Shown: positions 1 through 6,361 of the stretch, in pieces
How the letters are laid out: every line of letters starts with the position of its first letter
Numbering within the stretch: the stretch's first letter is position 1
From: a virus
Strand: one strand, 5' to 3'
Virus record (IMG/VR): IMGVR_UViG_3300022752_004158
Span: 1 to 30,010 of that record
DNA length: 30,010 nucleotides
Made by a program: the position numbers and the translations under genes
The notes under the pieces: generated by a model
Seen by the model: only the letters and a program-made list of their open reading frames with translations
Database searches by the model: none
What the model was told of the DNA's origin: nothing

Positions 1-61
1 CATTACAACCTGATATGGTCAGTGCCAGTGCTAGAGTTGTGAGTTTTATAAATGTGTTCAT
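1..61 (-). CDS. Lipoprotein, 5' part only (possible CsgG)
   Basis: Only the first 20 codons lie in the window; the gene continues past position 1. The translation is MNTFIKLTTLALALTISGCN, a textbook lipoprotein signal peptide with a basic residue, a hydrophobic stretch and the lipobox TISGC, so the mature protein should be lipidated at that cysteine. It begins four bases after the stop codon of the CsgF-like gene. In curli systems CsgF works with the outer-membrane lipoprotein pore CsgG, which makes CsgG the obvious guess. That identity rests on the neighbour and the lipobox only; the body of the protein is not visible. Confidence 0.75.
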   Translation of the reverse strand, partial: MNTFIKLTTLALALTISGCN

Positions 62-64
62 AGG

Positions 65-538
65 TTAAAATCCAAAACTTGCTATGGGCACTTTTACTGT
101 GGTCACTGTGCCTGCTTTGTCCACTACGGTTAGAGTAACGTCTTTGTCAGTTTTTACCCATGTTATAGTATTACCGTCTAGGGTAAACACACCTGATGAG
201 GGATTAATACAGCCTGCTATGGGCAGTCCATCTGCTCCGTTACACTTGTTTTGAAATAGGTTTGTGCTTAACTGACTGGCAAGTTGAGCGTATACTTGGC
301 TAGTAAACAGGCTCATAAAACGAGCCAATGGTGTATTCTGTGATTCAGCCAACAATTTGGCTTCTTCTGATTTCTTTTGACTTTCAATATTATCTTTACG
401 AGCACGTTCTATACTGTCTATGGTTAGAACGTGGCTACTCCAGTTTTGTCCATTAAAACTGGGGCTTTTGAATTGTTGAACTAATTCTGCTTGTGCTAGA
501 CAAGGCAATAGAGCCAAAATTAACAGTGTTTTCTTCAT
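65..538 (-). CDS. csgF: CsgF-like curli assembly protein
   Basis: A 157-residue exported protein. Residues 1-17 form a Sec signal peptide ending AQA. The mature N-terminus QFKSPSFNGQNW resembles the CsgF N-terminal segment (QFRNPNFGG...), which inserts into the CsgG barrel in curli systems. The middle (about 70-95) has the CsgF-like helix with repeated Q and L residues, and the C-terminal part (about 115-157) alternates like the CsgF beta region, with VTLTVVDKAGTVTTVKV. There is an insertion with two cysteines around 98-110 that the E. coli protein lacks. The start has a good ribosome binding site (AGGAGC) and a late promoter box upstream. Homology was judged by eye but matches at both ends. 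It probably forms an envelope pore with the lipoprotein downstream; its phage role (release, secretion or exclusion) is unknown. Confidence 0.75.
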   Translation of the reverse strand: MKKTLLILALLPCLAQAELVQQFKSPSFNGQNWSSHVLTIDSIERARKDNIESQKKSEEAKLLAESQNTPLARFMSLFTSQVYAQLASQLSTNLFQNKCNGADGLPIAGCINPSSGVFTLDGNTITWVKTDKDVTLTVVDKAGTVTTVKVPIASFGF

Positions 539-556
539 ACTCGCTCCTATATACGA

Positions 557-564
557 TATTTATA
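557..564 (-). promoter_or_regulatory. T4-type late promoter box
   Basis: TATAAATA on the minus strand, 18 nt upstream of the csgF-like start. This is the exact T4 late promoter element. Here there is room for a short leader carrying the AGGAGC ribosome binding site. Confidence 0.65.
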
Positions 565-585
565 GAAAACGAGCAATATAATTTG

Positions 586-969
586 TTACAGGTTAATTGC
601 AGGGCCTAGCATGTACCAACAAATTAAAACGTAGGTTAGTTGATGTCCTAGTTGATCAGCACCAAACTCACGCCAGTATCTAGGTTTTGTAGGATCCTTA
701 CTGCCAAATCGAACCTTTAGATAGTCAATATGGTAGTGTATTGCTGCTTCTATTACACTGATAGCCAGCATGTCTACTGGATTCACATAGTGAAAAAGGC
801 TAAAAGTTGCCAATGCGAATATGGTCCATAACATGTGATCTAGACTATGACTTAGCCCAACTGGATCTCCATAGAGTCCTTTTTTTACAGTCTGATCATA
901 TGTTTGTATACAGAAATCTGCATACCAGTGCTTGATGTTAAGCAGTGTAAAAAGTAGTAGATATTCCAT
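586..969 (-). CDS. DUF3307-like membrane protein
   Basis: A 127-residue integral membrane protein with three to four hydrophobic segments. KHWYADFCIQT near the N-terminus, SHSLDHMLW at about 40 and HQLTYVLICWY near the C-terminus recall DUF3307, a family of small membrane proteins with conserved histidines and aspartates and no known function. No ribosome binding site precedes the ATG; instead a perfect late box (977-984) ends 7 nt before it, so the message may be leaderless. Assigned by eye; the membrane nature is certain, the family likely. Confidence 0.65.
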   Translation of the reverse strand: MEYLLLFTLLNIKHWYADFCIQTYDQTVKKGLYGDPVGLSHSLDHMLWTIFALATFSLFHYVNPVDMLAISVIEAAIHYHIDYLKVRFGSKDPTKPRYWREFGADQLGHQLTYVLICWYMLGPAINL

Positions 970-976
970 CGTAAAG

Positions 977-984
977 TATTTATA
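977..984 (-). promoter_or_regulatory. Late promoter box abutting a start codon
   Basis: TATAAATA on the minus strand, then 7 nt (CTTTACG), then ATG at 969. A T4-type late promoter starts transcription about 5-7 nt after the box, so the RNA would begin at or next to the start codon. Confidence 0.65.
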
Positions 985-1006
985 TGTATACTTTACTTAT
1001 GTTTTT

Positions 1007-2191
1007 TTAAATAGACGGTTGTGCTTGCGATGTTGGAACTATACTGGTTTGTGGGTAAGCATATTCTGGATTTTTGGTCACCGGATAAAATGTGCTCACA
1101 TGTAAACGAAATCCGGCTTCATTTAGGCTGGCATTATCTGTGAAAAAGGTAAATGTATTTGGTATTTTATTAAGGCTGATATATAACATGCCTTTATCTG
1201 TTTTGTGGGCCATATAATTATTTAAAATTCCTACAGCATATATTTGTTTTGCTTTGCCCTCTTGTCCTGCCATAATGGCGTTTATTATGCTTGGTATATA
1301 CTCTGAAGACTTTAAGAAAATTTCCTCTAATATTTCTGTCAACTGAGTTTTCATGTTATCTATTTTTTCCGGAGGAAGTTTTTGTTTAAGCGATATTAGA
1401 GACGACAAATTAAATCCACTTCCTAAAGTTATAGGCTTTGGTGGTTTGGGTTCTTTAGGTTTTTTAGCTTCTAGAATATTTGTCTGAGGACTTGTAGACG
1501 TAGGAGAAGTAGGTTCAGGGGTAGAAGGAGTGTTTGCTGCTGATTGGACCTGCAAATATCCCGAAAAGTCATTATAAAATTGATTAACCTTGGCTTGATA
1601 ACCTGAACCAGGCTTTACCTGTCTATCAGTTAATCGCCCCGCCCCACCATCTGTTGTTTTAACTTCTACTGTTCCTAATCCTTCAATGAATATGTCGCCT
1701 TTGCCTCCTTGAGGATTAGTGATACGAGGACTTAAGACCTGTAGGAAAAACTCTCCTTTACCTACACCAAGGTCGGATACTCTAATAAGATCGTCAGCAA
1801 GTTCTTTGACTGCCGGGTTGGTCCCGTATCCTTTTACAATTTCTTCCATTGTATGTGTGCCACTAAGCAATAAATCTACATCAATTAATCCGTTAGATTT
1901 CCATTGCTCTAACATCGATTTACGATATGCTATCGGAGCGTCAAGGCTAACAATATACCTTGCTAGAGTATCTTTTGCGGCCACTACATCTTTATCTGAC
2001 CATTTGCCGAAGTCTGTTGAACTACTCCTACGTCTTCCGCCCAAATTAATTGTAGAAAGTAAGTCTTGTATTTCTTCAAGGGCGTTTAGGGCCTCCTGGG
2101 TAGGCGGTAACTCCTTAATTTTGCTCCCAATTATAGATTTCAAACTAGATAAATTGTCAGATTGTTCTTTTAAAAATTCACGGGCTCTCAT
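1007..2191 (-). CDS. Phage protein with PD-(D/E)XK nuclease-like motif
   Basis: A 394-residue protein without a recognised full-length family. Residues about 140-180 contain GKGEFFL (E147), then KGDIFI (D166) and VEVK (E176, K178), followed by TTDGGAGRLTD. The E...D...ExK spacing fits a PD-(D/E)XK nuclease core of the restriction-endonuclease type. A Pro/Thr/Ser-rich linker (about 217-237) and a Lys/Pro stretch separate it from a C-terminal domain of about 140 residues that I do not recognise. The MRAREFLKE N-terminus is a style I associate with proteins of marine T4-like phages. The gene follows the bilin reductase gene and has its own late box 7 nt before the ATG. The nuclease call is inference from a motif, not a family match. 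Confidence 0.5.
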   Translation of the reverse strand: MRAREFLKEQSDNLSSLKSIIGSKIKELPPTQEALNALEEIQDLLSTINLGGRRRSSSTDFGKWSDKDVVAAKDTLARYIVSLDAPIAYRKSMLEQWKSNGLIDVDLLLSGTHTMEEIVKGYGTNPAVKELADDLIRVSDLGVGKGEFFLQVLSPRITNPQGGKGDIFIEGLGTVEVKTTDGGAGRLTDRQVKPGSGYQAKVNQFYNDFSGYLQVQSAANTPSTPEPTSPTSTSPQTNILEAKKPKEPKPPKPITLGSGFNLSSLISLKQKLPPEKIDNMKTQLTEILEEIFLKSSEYIPSIINAIMAGQEGKAKQIYAVGILNNYMAHKTDKGMLYISLNKIPNTFTFFTDNASLNEAGFRLHVSTFYPVTKNPEYAYPQTSIVPTSQAQPSI

Positions 2192-2198
2192 AATCTAA

Positions 2199-2206
2199 TA
2201 TTTATA
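2199..2206 (-). promoter_or_regulatory. Late promoter box abutting a start codon
   Basis: TATAAATA on the minus strand, overlapping the stop codon of the bilin reductase gene, then TTAGATT and ATG at 2191. Same compact arrangement as at 977-984. Confidence 0.65.
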
Positions 2207-2873
2207 CAGTTTCTGGAAACAAAACTTTCTCCACAAATTTTGTTATAGTAGATTCAGCGACACCCATAGATATCATACTTTTAACTACCTGTGGGTTCTG
2301 TTTTTGATAATGACAGTATCTATTTTGAGCCATATGAAAATCAGCCCCAGAATCTTGAGATAGCCCTACATTATTGAGATAATAATCTAAAGTTTCAATT
2401 GCTAGATCACATAGTAGGTCAACTTCGTGTTGTTCTTGGATATTCCCTGCGGCAACCATTCCCGGACTAAAGATCTGTTTGGCCCATTCTGGCAAATTTC
2501 TTTCTTTGCTCCAAGTTAAATTAGATACACGTTGATAAAACCATTTTATCATATAGTGATCAGCATCACCTGCCGCACTGAAATCATGAAATGCACCTGT
2601 GATCTTATTGCGTCCGCAGATAGCATCAAACCCCCAAATAGGGCTAGGATCATTAAAGTGAGGAAATACAGTGGAATGTAGTATGTAGATTCCGTGACTA
2701 TCACGTTTATCTACAATTTCTATATGTGCTCTACGATATCTGATACTGGACCATAATTCATTGTGCCAATCAAATTCAGTGTCTACGTTACCTGCCATAG
2801 TGGTACCTGAAGCCGTAAATTTTTTTTCAAGTTCATTGGCCAATGATTCAATTTTATGCCAAATCATTCTCAT
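2202..2873 (-). CDS. pcyX: Ferredoxin-dependent bilin reductase, PcyA/PcyX type
   Basis: A 223-residue ferredoxin-dependent bilin reductase, which reduces biliverdin IX-alpha to a phycobilin using ferredoxin electrons. The core runs RRAHIEIV (E52), ILHSTVFP (H66), PIWGFDAICG (D83), then KITGAFHDFS. These align with Glu76, His88 and Asp105 of Synechocystis PcyA; keeping the His88 equivalent, with the same 17-residue spacing to Asp, points to the PcyA/PcyX branch. PcyX is known from uncultured non-cyanobacterial marine phages and makes phycoerythrobilin. The gene overlaps the heme oxygenase gene by 20 nt, so substrate maker and user are translationally linked. ATG codons at 2873 and 2867 are both possible starts. 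The family is near certain; PcyX rather than PcyA is inference. Confidence 0.85.
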   Translation of the reverse strand: MRMIWHKIESLANELEKKFTASGTTMAGNVDTEFDWHNELWSSIRYRRAHIEIVDKRDSHGIYILHSTVFPHFNDPSPIWGFDAICGRNKITGAFHDFSAAGDADHYMIKWFYQRVSNLTWSKERNLPEWAKQIFSPGMVAAGNIQEQHEVDLLCDLAIETLDYYLNNVGLSQDSGADFHMAQNRYCHYQKQNPQVVKSMISMGVAESTITKFVEKVLFPETV

Positions 2874-3390
2874 ACTCTTTCATACACTTAATGGCCCAGT
2901 CAAATGCTATGTTGGCTTCATCTCCCATACTATCATCTAACTTGGCCCTTAAATTTGTCATTAATTCTTGAGCATTTTCAAACTCTAGTGATCTATGCGA
3001 TCCGGGAACAATACGCTTTATAGCCTGTCCACCAAACATGTCGCCCATATGCCAAGTATAAAGATGAGCTAATACTTTTTTAGCATCTGTTTCTATAGAC
3101 TTTATATAGTCATGATATTCTATAGTGGTTTTGCGAATCTCATACTGATTTAGTTGCTCATTCATTATGTTAAAATCCTGAGCCAATAAGGCTGTTCGCA
3201 GTATGCCCTTAAGGTCTTCGATCAACAAATTTTTTATAGCAGCAGTTTCAATTGCATTATAGAAAATTACTTTTTGATAAGTCCAATCTACCCATAAATG
3301 AAAAGGCAGAGTCCTTGCGAACACTGCCTTCATAAACGGTGTAGATTCAGCCTCTCTGTGTTTTGCAGCGGTTAAATCTCGTAAAGCCAT
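2854..3390 (-). CDS. ho1: Heme oxygenase
   Basis: A 178-residue HO1-type heme oxygenase, which opens heme to biliverdin IX-alpha, CO and iron using reduced ferredoxin. The proximal-helix motif LTAAKHREAE carries the likely heme-ligand His11. The distal helix LYTWHMGDMFGGQAIKRI matches the family motif (GDLSGGQ in classical enzymes). It is shorter than cyanobacterial HO1 (about 240 residues), lacking the C-terminal tail. GAGG lies just upstream of the ATG. It sits seven bases after clpS and overlaps the bilin reductase gene, giving a complete heme-to-bilin route. Confidence 0.92.
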   Translation of the reverse strand: MALRDLTAAKHREAESTPFMKAVFARTLPFHLWVDWTYQKVIFYNAIETAAIKNLLIEDLKGILRTALLAQDFNIMNEQLNQYEIRKTTIEYHDYIKSIETDAKKVLAHLYTWHMGDMFGGQAIKRIVPGSHRSLEFENAQELMTNLRAKLDDSMGDEANIAFDWAIKCMKEYENDLA

Positions 3391-3397
3391 TAGGTCC

Positions 3398-3703
3398 TCA
3401 TTCTGGTTCTACTTTAATTATCAAAGGGAATCCGTTGTTTCTAGCGATCTTGGTTGCATCGCTTACTTTTTGTTCTGCAATTTCAAATGGATAGATTCCT
3501 GCGATTCCGCTACCAGTATGATGTACCTTCATTGTAACGTCCATTGCAGATTCTTGGTTATGCCTAAACACCTGCATGAGAACGGCAATAACAAATTCTA
3601 CTGGCGTGACATCATCGTTACAAAATACGACCTTAAATTTTCCAGGCTCTTTTAATTCAGATTGTTTTGATTTTTTAACAACCTTTTCTGTAACTGTTTC
3701 CAT
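3398..3703 (-). CDS. clpS: ClpS, Clp protease adaptor
   Basis: A 101-residue ClpS. After a variable basic N-terminal tail, the core reads FKVVFCNDDVTPVEFVIAVL, then a VHHTGSGIAGIYPFEIAEQKV segment and a C-terminal hydrophobic strand (FPLIIKVE). The NDD-TP and HH-G motifs are those that bind N-end-rule residues and the ClpA N-domain. In bacteria ClpS delivers N-degron substrates to ClpAP and can block other ClpA substrates. No ClpA is in this window, so a host Clp ATPase is the likely partner. A perfect 11-bp hairpin separates it from hsp20 upstream. Confidence 0.93.
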   Translation of the reverse strand: METVTEKVVKKSKQSELKEPGKFKVVFCNDDVTPVEFVIAVLMQVFRHNQESAMDVTMKVHHTGSGIAGIYPFEIAEQKVSDATKIARNNGFPLIIKVEPE

Positions 3704-3719
3704 TTAATTTCCCAATTGA

Positions 3720-3746
3720 ATATGTGGGGGATAGACCCCCACATAT
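3720..3746 (-). other. Perfect hairpin between hsp20 and clpS
   Basis: Arms ATATGTGGGGG and CCCCCACATAT (11 bp on either strand) with a 5-nt loop begin two bases after the hsp20 stop codon. On the minus strand the hairpin is followed by TCAATTGGG, not a U-run, so it is not a standard intrinsic terminator. A processing, stabilising or partial-termination element between the two genes is plausible. Confidence 0.6.
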
Positions 3747-3748
3747 AT

Positions 3749-4180
3749 TTACTTGATCTCGATTAAACGAGGCTTGAGTGCTTCCGGAACTTCTCTTGTT
3801 AATTTAACATGTAGAATTCCATTGGTGAGTTCAGCCTCACCTACAATTATATGCTCGGCTAACGTAAAAGTTCGTTCAAAATCACGAGCGGCTAGTCCTC
3901 TATACACATACATAGAAGGATCATCTTCTTTCAAACGTTTACCTTTGATTCGAAGTTGATCTTGATCTACTTCTATAGTGATGTCACTACGCTCAAAGCC
4001 TGCTACAGCCACCTCAATCTCGAAAGAATTATCATCATGTTTGATGACATTATATGGAGGATAGTTTGTAGTTGAGTGTTGGAATCTATTTTCAAAATCG
4101 CTAAAGATTCTGTCAAATCCAATAAGTGCTCTGTTTAGTTGATTTAGAGACGAAGTGTCAAAACGTGCGAGTTGATTCAT
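3749..4180 (-). CDS. hsp20: Hsp20 small heat shock protein
   Basis: A 143-residue IbpA-like small heat shock protein, an ATP-independent holdase. The alpha-crystallin domain spans about 40-133, with YNVIKHDDNSFEIEVAVAGF at its start, a beta-6 loop region (VYRGLAARDFERTF) and the signature NGILHVKLTRE. The C-terminal tail is short (ALKPRLIEIK), and LIEI may serve as the I-x-I-like oligomerisation motif. The ATG has a strong AAAGGAG site that may be masked in the leader. Hsp20 genes are recurrent in marine T4-like phages. It shares the region with clpS, consistent with a proteostasis role. Confidence 0.93.
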   Translation of the reverse strand: MNQLARFDTSSLNQLNRALIGFDRIFSDFENRFQHSTTNYPPYNVIKHDDNSFEIEVAVAGFERSDITIEVDQDQLRIKGKRLKEDDPSMYVYRGLAARDFERTFTLAEHIIVGEAELTNGILHVKLTREVPEALKPRLIEIK

Positions 4181-4258
4181 AGTTTTTCTCCTTTAATAAG
4201 CAAGAATCAATTTGGGCACCATGCCCTTGTGTAGAACCCAATTGGCGTCCTACAATTT
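4181..4258 (-). promoter_or_regulatory. hsp20 leader, possible RNA thermometer
   Basis: The roughly 75-nt leader can fold into an upstream hairpin (CAATTGGG with CCCAAATTG, one bulge) that competes with GGGCA-TGG-TGCCC. Next comes TTCTTGCTTATTAAAGGAGAA, where TTCTT can pair with GAGAA or AAGGA and mask the ribosome binding site. TTGCT just before an anti-SD-type pairing resembles ROSE thermometers found in front of small heat shock genes. The fold was drawn by hand and no energies were computed. Confidence 0.4.
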
Positions 4259-4266
4259 TATTTATC
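4259..4266 (-). promoter_or_regulatory. Late-type promoter box for hsp20
   Basis: GATAAATA on the minus strand, one mismatch from TATAAATA, at the end of the upstream gene and about 78 nt before the hsp20 ATG. It would give the structured leader described for hsp20. Confidence 0.4.
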
Positions 4267-4543
4267 ACTCATCAACAACATGATCAGACTTTGGCCCAAC
4301 ACTGTCAAGGTAATTTTCTTTATATTCCCTTTGACTGCGTTGGGGATCATAGTCCTTTACAACATTAAGTTTAATTAAATTAAAACAGGGATACAACATC
4401 TTTTGGACTAATCTGTTACTGAATTTTTCCAAAACTTCATAGGGGTCTTTGCCTTGTTGAAGATGATTTTGGGCGAGGGCTAATTCAATTTCCCTCGCCT
4501 CTTCTAACCAAAGTTGTAGAGATTCTATGTCTTGTGGTTTCAT
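4265..4543 (-). CDS. Small protein resembling the glutamyl-tRNA reductase dimerisation domain
   Basis: A 92-residue protein. The ATG at 4543 is chosen because it overlaps the stop codon of the metallophosphoesterase gene as ATGA. Residues about 10-55 (EEAREIELALAQNHLQQGKD, then EVLEKFSNRLVQKMLYPCFNLIK) follow the pattern of the HemA C-terminal domain: a long Glu-rich helix, then a helix with the R/K-L-x-x-K/R-L-hydrophobic-H/Y-x-P signature (E. coli: LTNRLIHAPTKSL). No catalytic or NADPH-binding domain is present. With heme oxygenase and bilin reductase close by, it might bind HemA and tune heme supply. Similarity was judged by eye and the function is inference; it could be an unrelated helical protein. 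Confidence 0.5.
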   Translation of the reverse strand: MKPQDIESLQLWLEEAREIELALAQNHLQQGKDPYEVLEKFSNRLVQKMLYPCFNLIKLNVVKDYDPQRSQREYKENYLDSVGPKSDHVVDE

Positions 4544-5364
4544 ACTTCTATTAAAAGATCTAGATCCCAACCTGTTTCTTCATATCCCTCATAGCCTCTA
4601 GGATTACAAACCACTCTGGTTGTTCCTACCATGTAATCTGCTGGATCATGAACATGTCCATGTGTCCATAGTTTGATCTGTGGACGATCAAGAATAAACT
4701 CTCCCAAATTACTGGCATAGCCCCCGTTCATGATTTTTTCAGTAATATATCTTGAACCAATGCTAGCAAAGGTAGGAGCCATATGACTTACAACCACACA
4801 TTTACTATCAGTATTTCTATCCAAAACTTCTTTGAAATACCCTAATGTGGCTTCATGCCTCTTTACGCAGTCATTAGCATTGACTTTTCTGTAGTTGTAT
4901 CCGTCATGTCTAATTACTCTAAAATCATTCATTAGGTTACTTATAGAGAACATTGTGCTAGGGTCTCTATTGTTCATATCTGTCCAAAGAGTACCGCCAA
5001 CAAAAAGCACATCATCTATTTCTTTAGACTCATTTTCTAAAAAGTAAATGTTTGGATAAAGCGCAATTTCTTCTCTAATATAGGAAAATGTTTTGATCCA
5101 TTTCCCGTGATAAAATTCGTGATTGCCTGCCACGTATAAAACGTGCTGGAAATCCTCACTGACCTGTTTTAAAAAGTCTCTATACCCTTTAACCTTTTTT
5201 TGTTTGTTGCTTAATAGGTCTAATTCTACATCGTTTGCCTTATGTTCATGCAGATCCTGAGCAACTAAGATGTCGCCGCTGAGTATAAGGACATCAGCCC
5301 CGTTGTTAGGAATTATAACAGGACTGAACTCTAAGTGTAGGTCTGATACTATTTTTATCTTCAT
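4540..5364 (-). CDS. Calcineurin-like metallophosphoesterase
   Basis: A 274-residue metallophosphoesterase with the full metal-binding set: SDLHLEF (D8, H10), LSGDI (D31), AGNHEFYHG (N81, H82), VVSHMAP and the C-terminal HGHVH. Such phage enzymes act as phosphodiesterases or phosphatases, but the substrate cannot be read from the sequence. It leads the minus-strand run down to the ribosome-modulating and heme genes. The start is 5 nt downstream of the -10 box of a consensus sigma70 promoter, so the message may be leaderless. The C-terminal stop overlaps the next gene as ATGA. Confidence 0.88.
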   Translation of the reverse strand: MKIKIVSDLHLEFSPVIIPNNGADVLILSGDILVAQDLHEHKANDVELDLLSNKQKKVKGYRDFLKQVSEDFQHVLYVAGNHEFYHGKWIKTFSYIREEIALYPNIYFLENESKEIDDVLFVGGTLWTDMNNRDPSTMFSISNLMNDFRVIRHDGYNYRKVNANDCVKRHEATLGYFKEVLDRNTDSKCVVVSHMAPTFASIGSRYITEKIMNGGYASNLGEFILDRPQIKLWTHGHVHDPADYMVGTTRVVCNPRGYEGYEETGWDLDLLIEV

Positions 5365-5369
5365 TGTTT

Positions 5370-5398
5370 ATTATAAAGCATTATTTACAAGATGTCAA
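5370..5398 (-). promoter_or_regulatory. Consensus sigma70 promoter
   Basis: Minus strand: TTGACA (5398-5393), a 17-nt spacer, TATAAT (5375-5370). Both hexamers are perfect. The downstream ATG is only 5 nt from the -10 box, so transcription should begin at the start codon. Confidence 0.85.
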
Positions 5399-5399
5399 C

Positions 5400-5582
5400 C
5401 TAGGACCATTTCAATAAAAACCACATTAAATCTTTTTCATGTTTAAATCTAAAAACACCTTCGCCATCAAAGGCCCATTCGTAATGATCAAAGGTTCGAT
5501 CACACCATTTATACATGTCATTCCAGTGGTTGTTATAGTTCGAGCCCATTGATACTACACGCCACTTATGTAAACTATTCAA
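5400..5582 (-). CDS. Small paralogous protein ending in LKWS
   Basis: A 60-residue protein of unknown function. It shares with the product of 6116-6361 the layout M(Y/R)xWCxxxF, then W, then VFxF(K/R)xEK(D/E) and a C-terminal FxLKWS. The frame opens with TTG at 5582, preceded by AAGG; an internal ATG at 5549 lacks a ribosome binding site and would remove little of the conserved part. Many aromatic residues for its size (7 Trp). It is the last gene of the small-gene run, directly upstream of the promoter at 5370-5398. Confidence 0.6.
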   Translation of the reverse strand: MNSLHKWRVVSMGSNYNNHWNDMYKWCDRTFDHYEWAFDGEGVFRFKHEKDLMWFLLKWS

Positions 5583-5585
5583 TTT

Positions 5586-5966
5586 TTACCTTGACAAATT
5601 TAATAACATTTTATACTGTTGGTAGGCCTTTTGTACAGCAGGATTGGTGTGCCTAATACGACATTCTTCTTCGTATTCTTTTAGCATATGATTGACCAGT
5701 CCTGAATTCAATATGGGATTCATTATACTATAGTGTAGACGATCCTTAAAGTCTTCCAAGTCTACCAGTGCCATTAAACGATCAGAGGGCAAGTGTATTT
5801 CAGCCAAGGGTATTTCGTCGTAGTCCATACTTGACGAGTAAACAGGACCATCTTCATAGATATTACTAGGTTTAGTTTTTCTTGCTCTACGCCATTTTTT
5901 ATGACTGGGCTGTATGGTAGCGTCATACTTCCAGCAAAATTCCTGTAGTTTTTTATCAGTGTTCAT
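5586..5966 (-). CDS. Hypothetical phage protein
   Basis: A 126-residue soluble protein, no family recognised. The N-terminal 35 residues are basic and Trp/Lys-rich (HKKWRRARKTKPS); the remainder is acidic and helical, with Tyr-rich stretches. It overlaps the 52-residue gene upstream by 11 nt, so it belongs to the same transcript from the promoter at 6643-6671. Confidence 0.6.
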   Translation of the reverse strand: MNTDKKLQEFCWKYDATIQPSHKKWRRARKTKPSNIYEDGPVYSSSMDYDEIPLAEIHLPSDRLMALVDLEDFKDRLHYSIMNPILNSGLVNHMLKEYEEECRIRHTNPAVQKAYQQYKMLLNLSR

Positions 5967-6114
5967 TGCCGCATTCTAAAATTATTTCTAAGAGTTCCAT
6001 AGCATCTGGATCCATTTCGCAGACCCAACCACTGGTATCAGAGTATTTTTTAAACATTAAAACTGCTTTTGTCCCATTATTGACAGGCAAGATAATTTTA
6101 CGGTAGTCAATCAT
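5956..6114 (-). CDS. Small hypothetical protein, 52 residues
   Basis: An unbroken 52-codon frame that fills the gap between its neighbours: its ATG lies one base after the upstream stop and its end overlaps the downstream start by 11 nt. It starts MIDYRKIILPVNNGTKAVLM and then reads FKKYSDTSGWVCEMDPDAME, with an acidic helix at the C-terminus. A Trp-Val-Cys core and a KAVLMFKK strand loosely recall the strand found in the LKWS family nearby, but the match is weak. Function unknown. Confidence 0.6.
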   Translation of the reverse strand: MIDYRKIILPVNNGTKAVLMFKKYSDTSGWVCEMDPDAMELLEIILECGNEH

Positions 6115-6115
6115 G

Positions 6116-6361
6116 TCAACTCCACTTTAGACTGAACAGGGTTGCCTCTTTTTCATCTCTAAAAATAAAAACTGCACTACCTTTATTTTCCTGTTCCCAC
6201 AGGTCTTTTGGAGTAGGAGAATTGGCAAACCATCTAGCAGATGCTTTTGGGTTTTGAAGTTGGCTTTGCCACCATGCTTCTTGACCAAACTGTTCTCTGC
6301 ACCATGTACGCATTGACTTATAATTGTTTAAGGTAATTTCTTTGAGTTTTACTTCTTGCAT
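6116..6361 (-). CDS. Small paralogous protein ending in LKWS
   Basis: An 81-residue protein of the same family as 5400-5582 and, more distantly, 6349-6636. Shared features are SMRTWCREQFG, an aromatic central segment (WWQSQL, ARWF) and the C-terminal strand-helix VFIFRDEKEATLFSLKWS. It overlaps the upstream paralogue by 13 nt. It has a small, Trp-rich single-domain look, with no catalytic motif. Confidence 0.65.
   Translation of the reverse strand: MQEVKLKEITLNNYKSMRTWCREQFGQEAWWQSQLQNPKASARWFANSPTPKDLWEQENKGSAVFIFRDEKEATLFSLKWS

Noticed and set aside
1719-2198. Plus-strand open frame of 159 codons
   Set aside because: It is the complement of the nuclease-like gene; composition is Ser/Leu/Arg-rich as in shadow frames, with no ribosome binding site.
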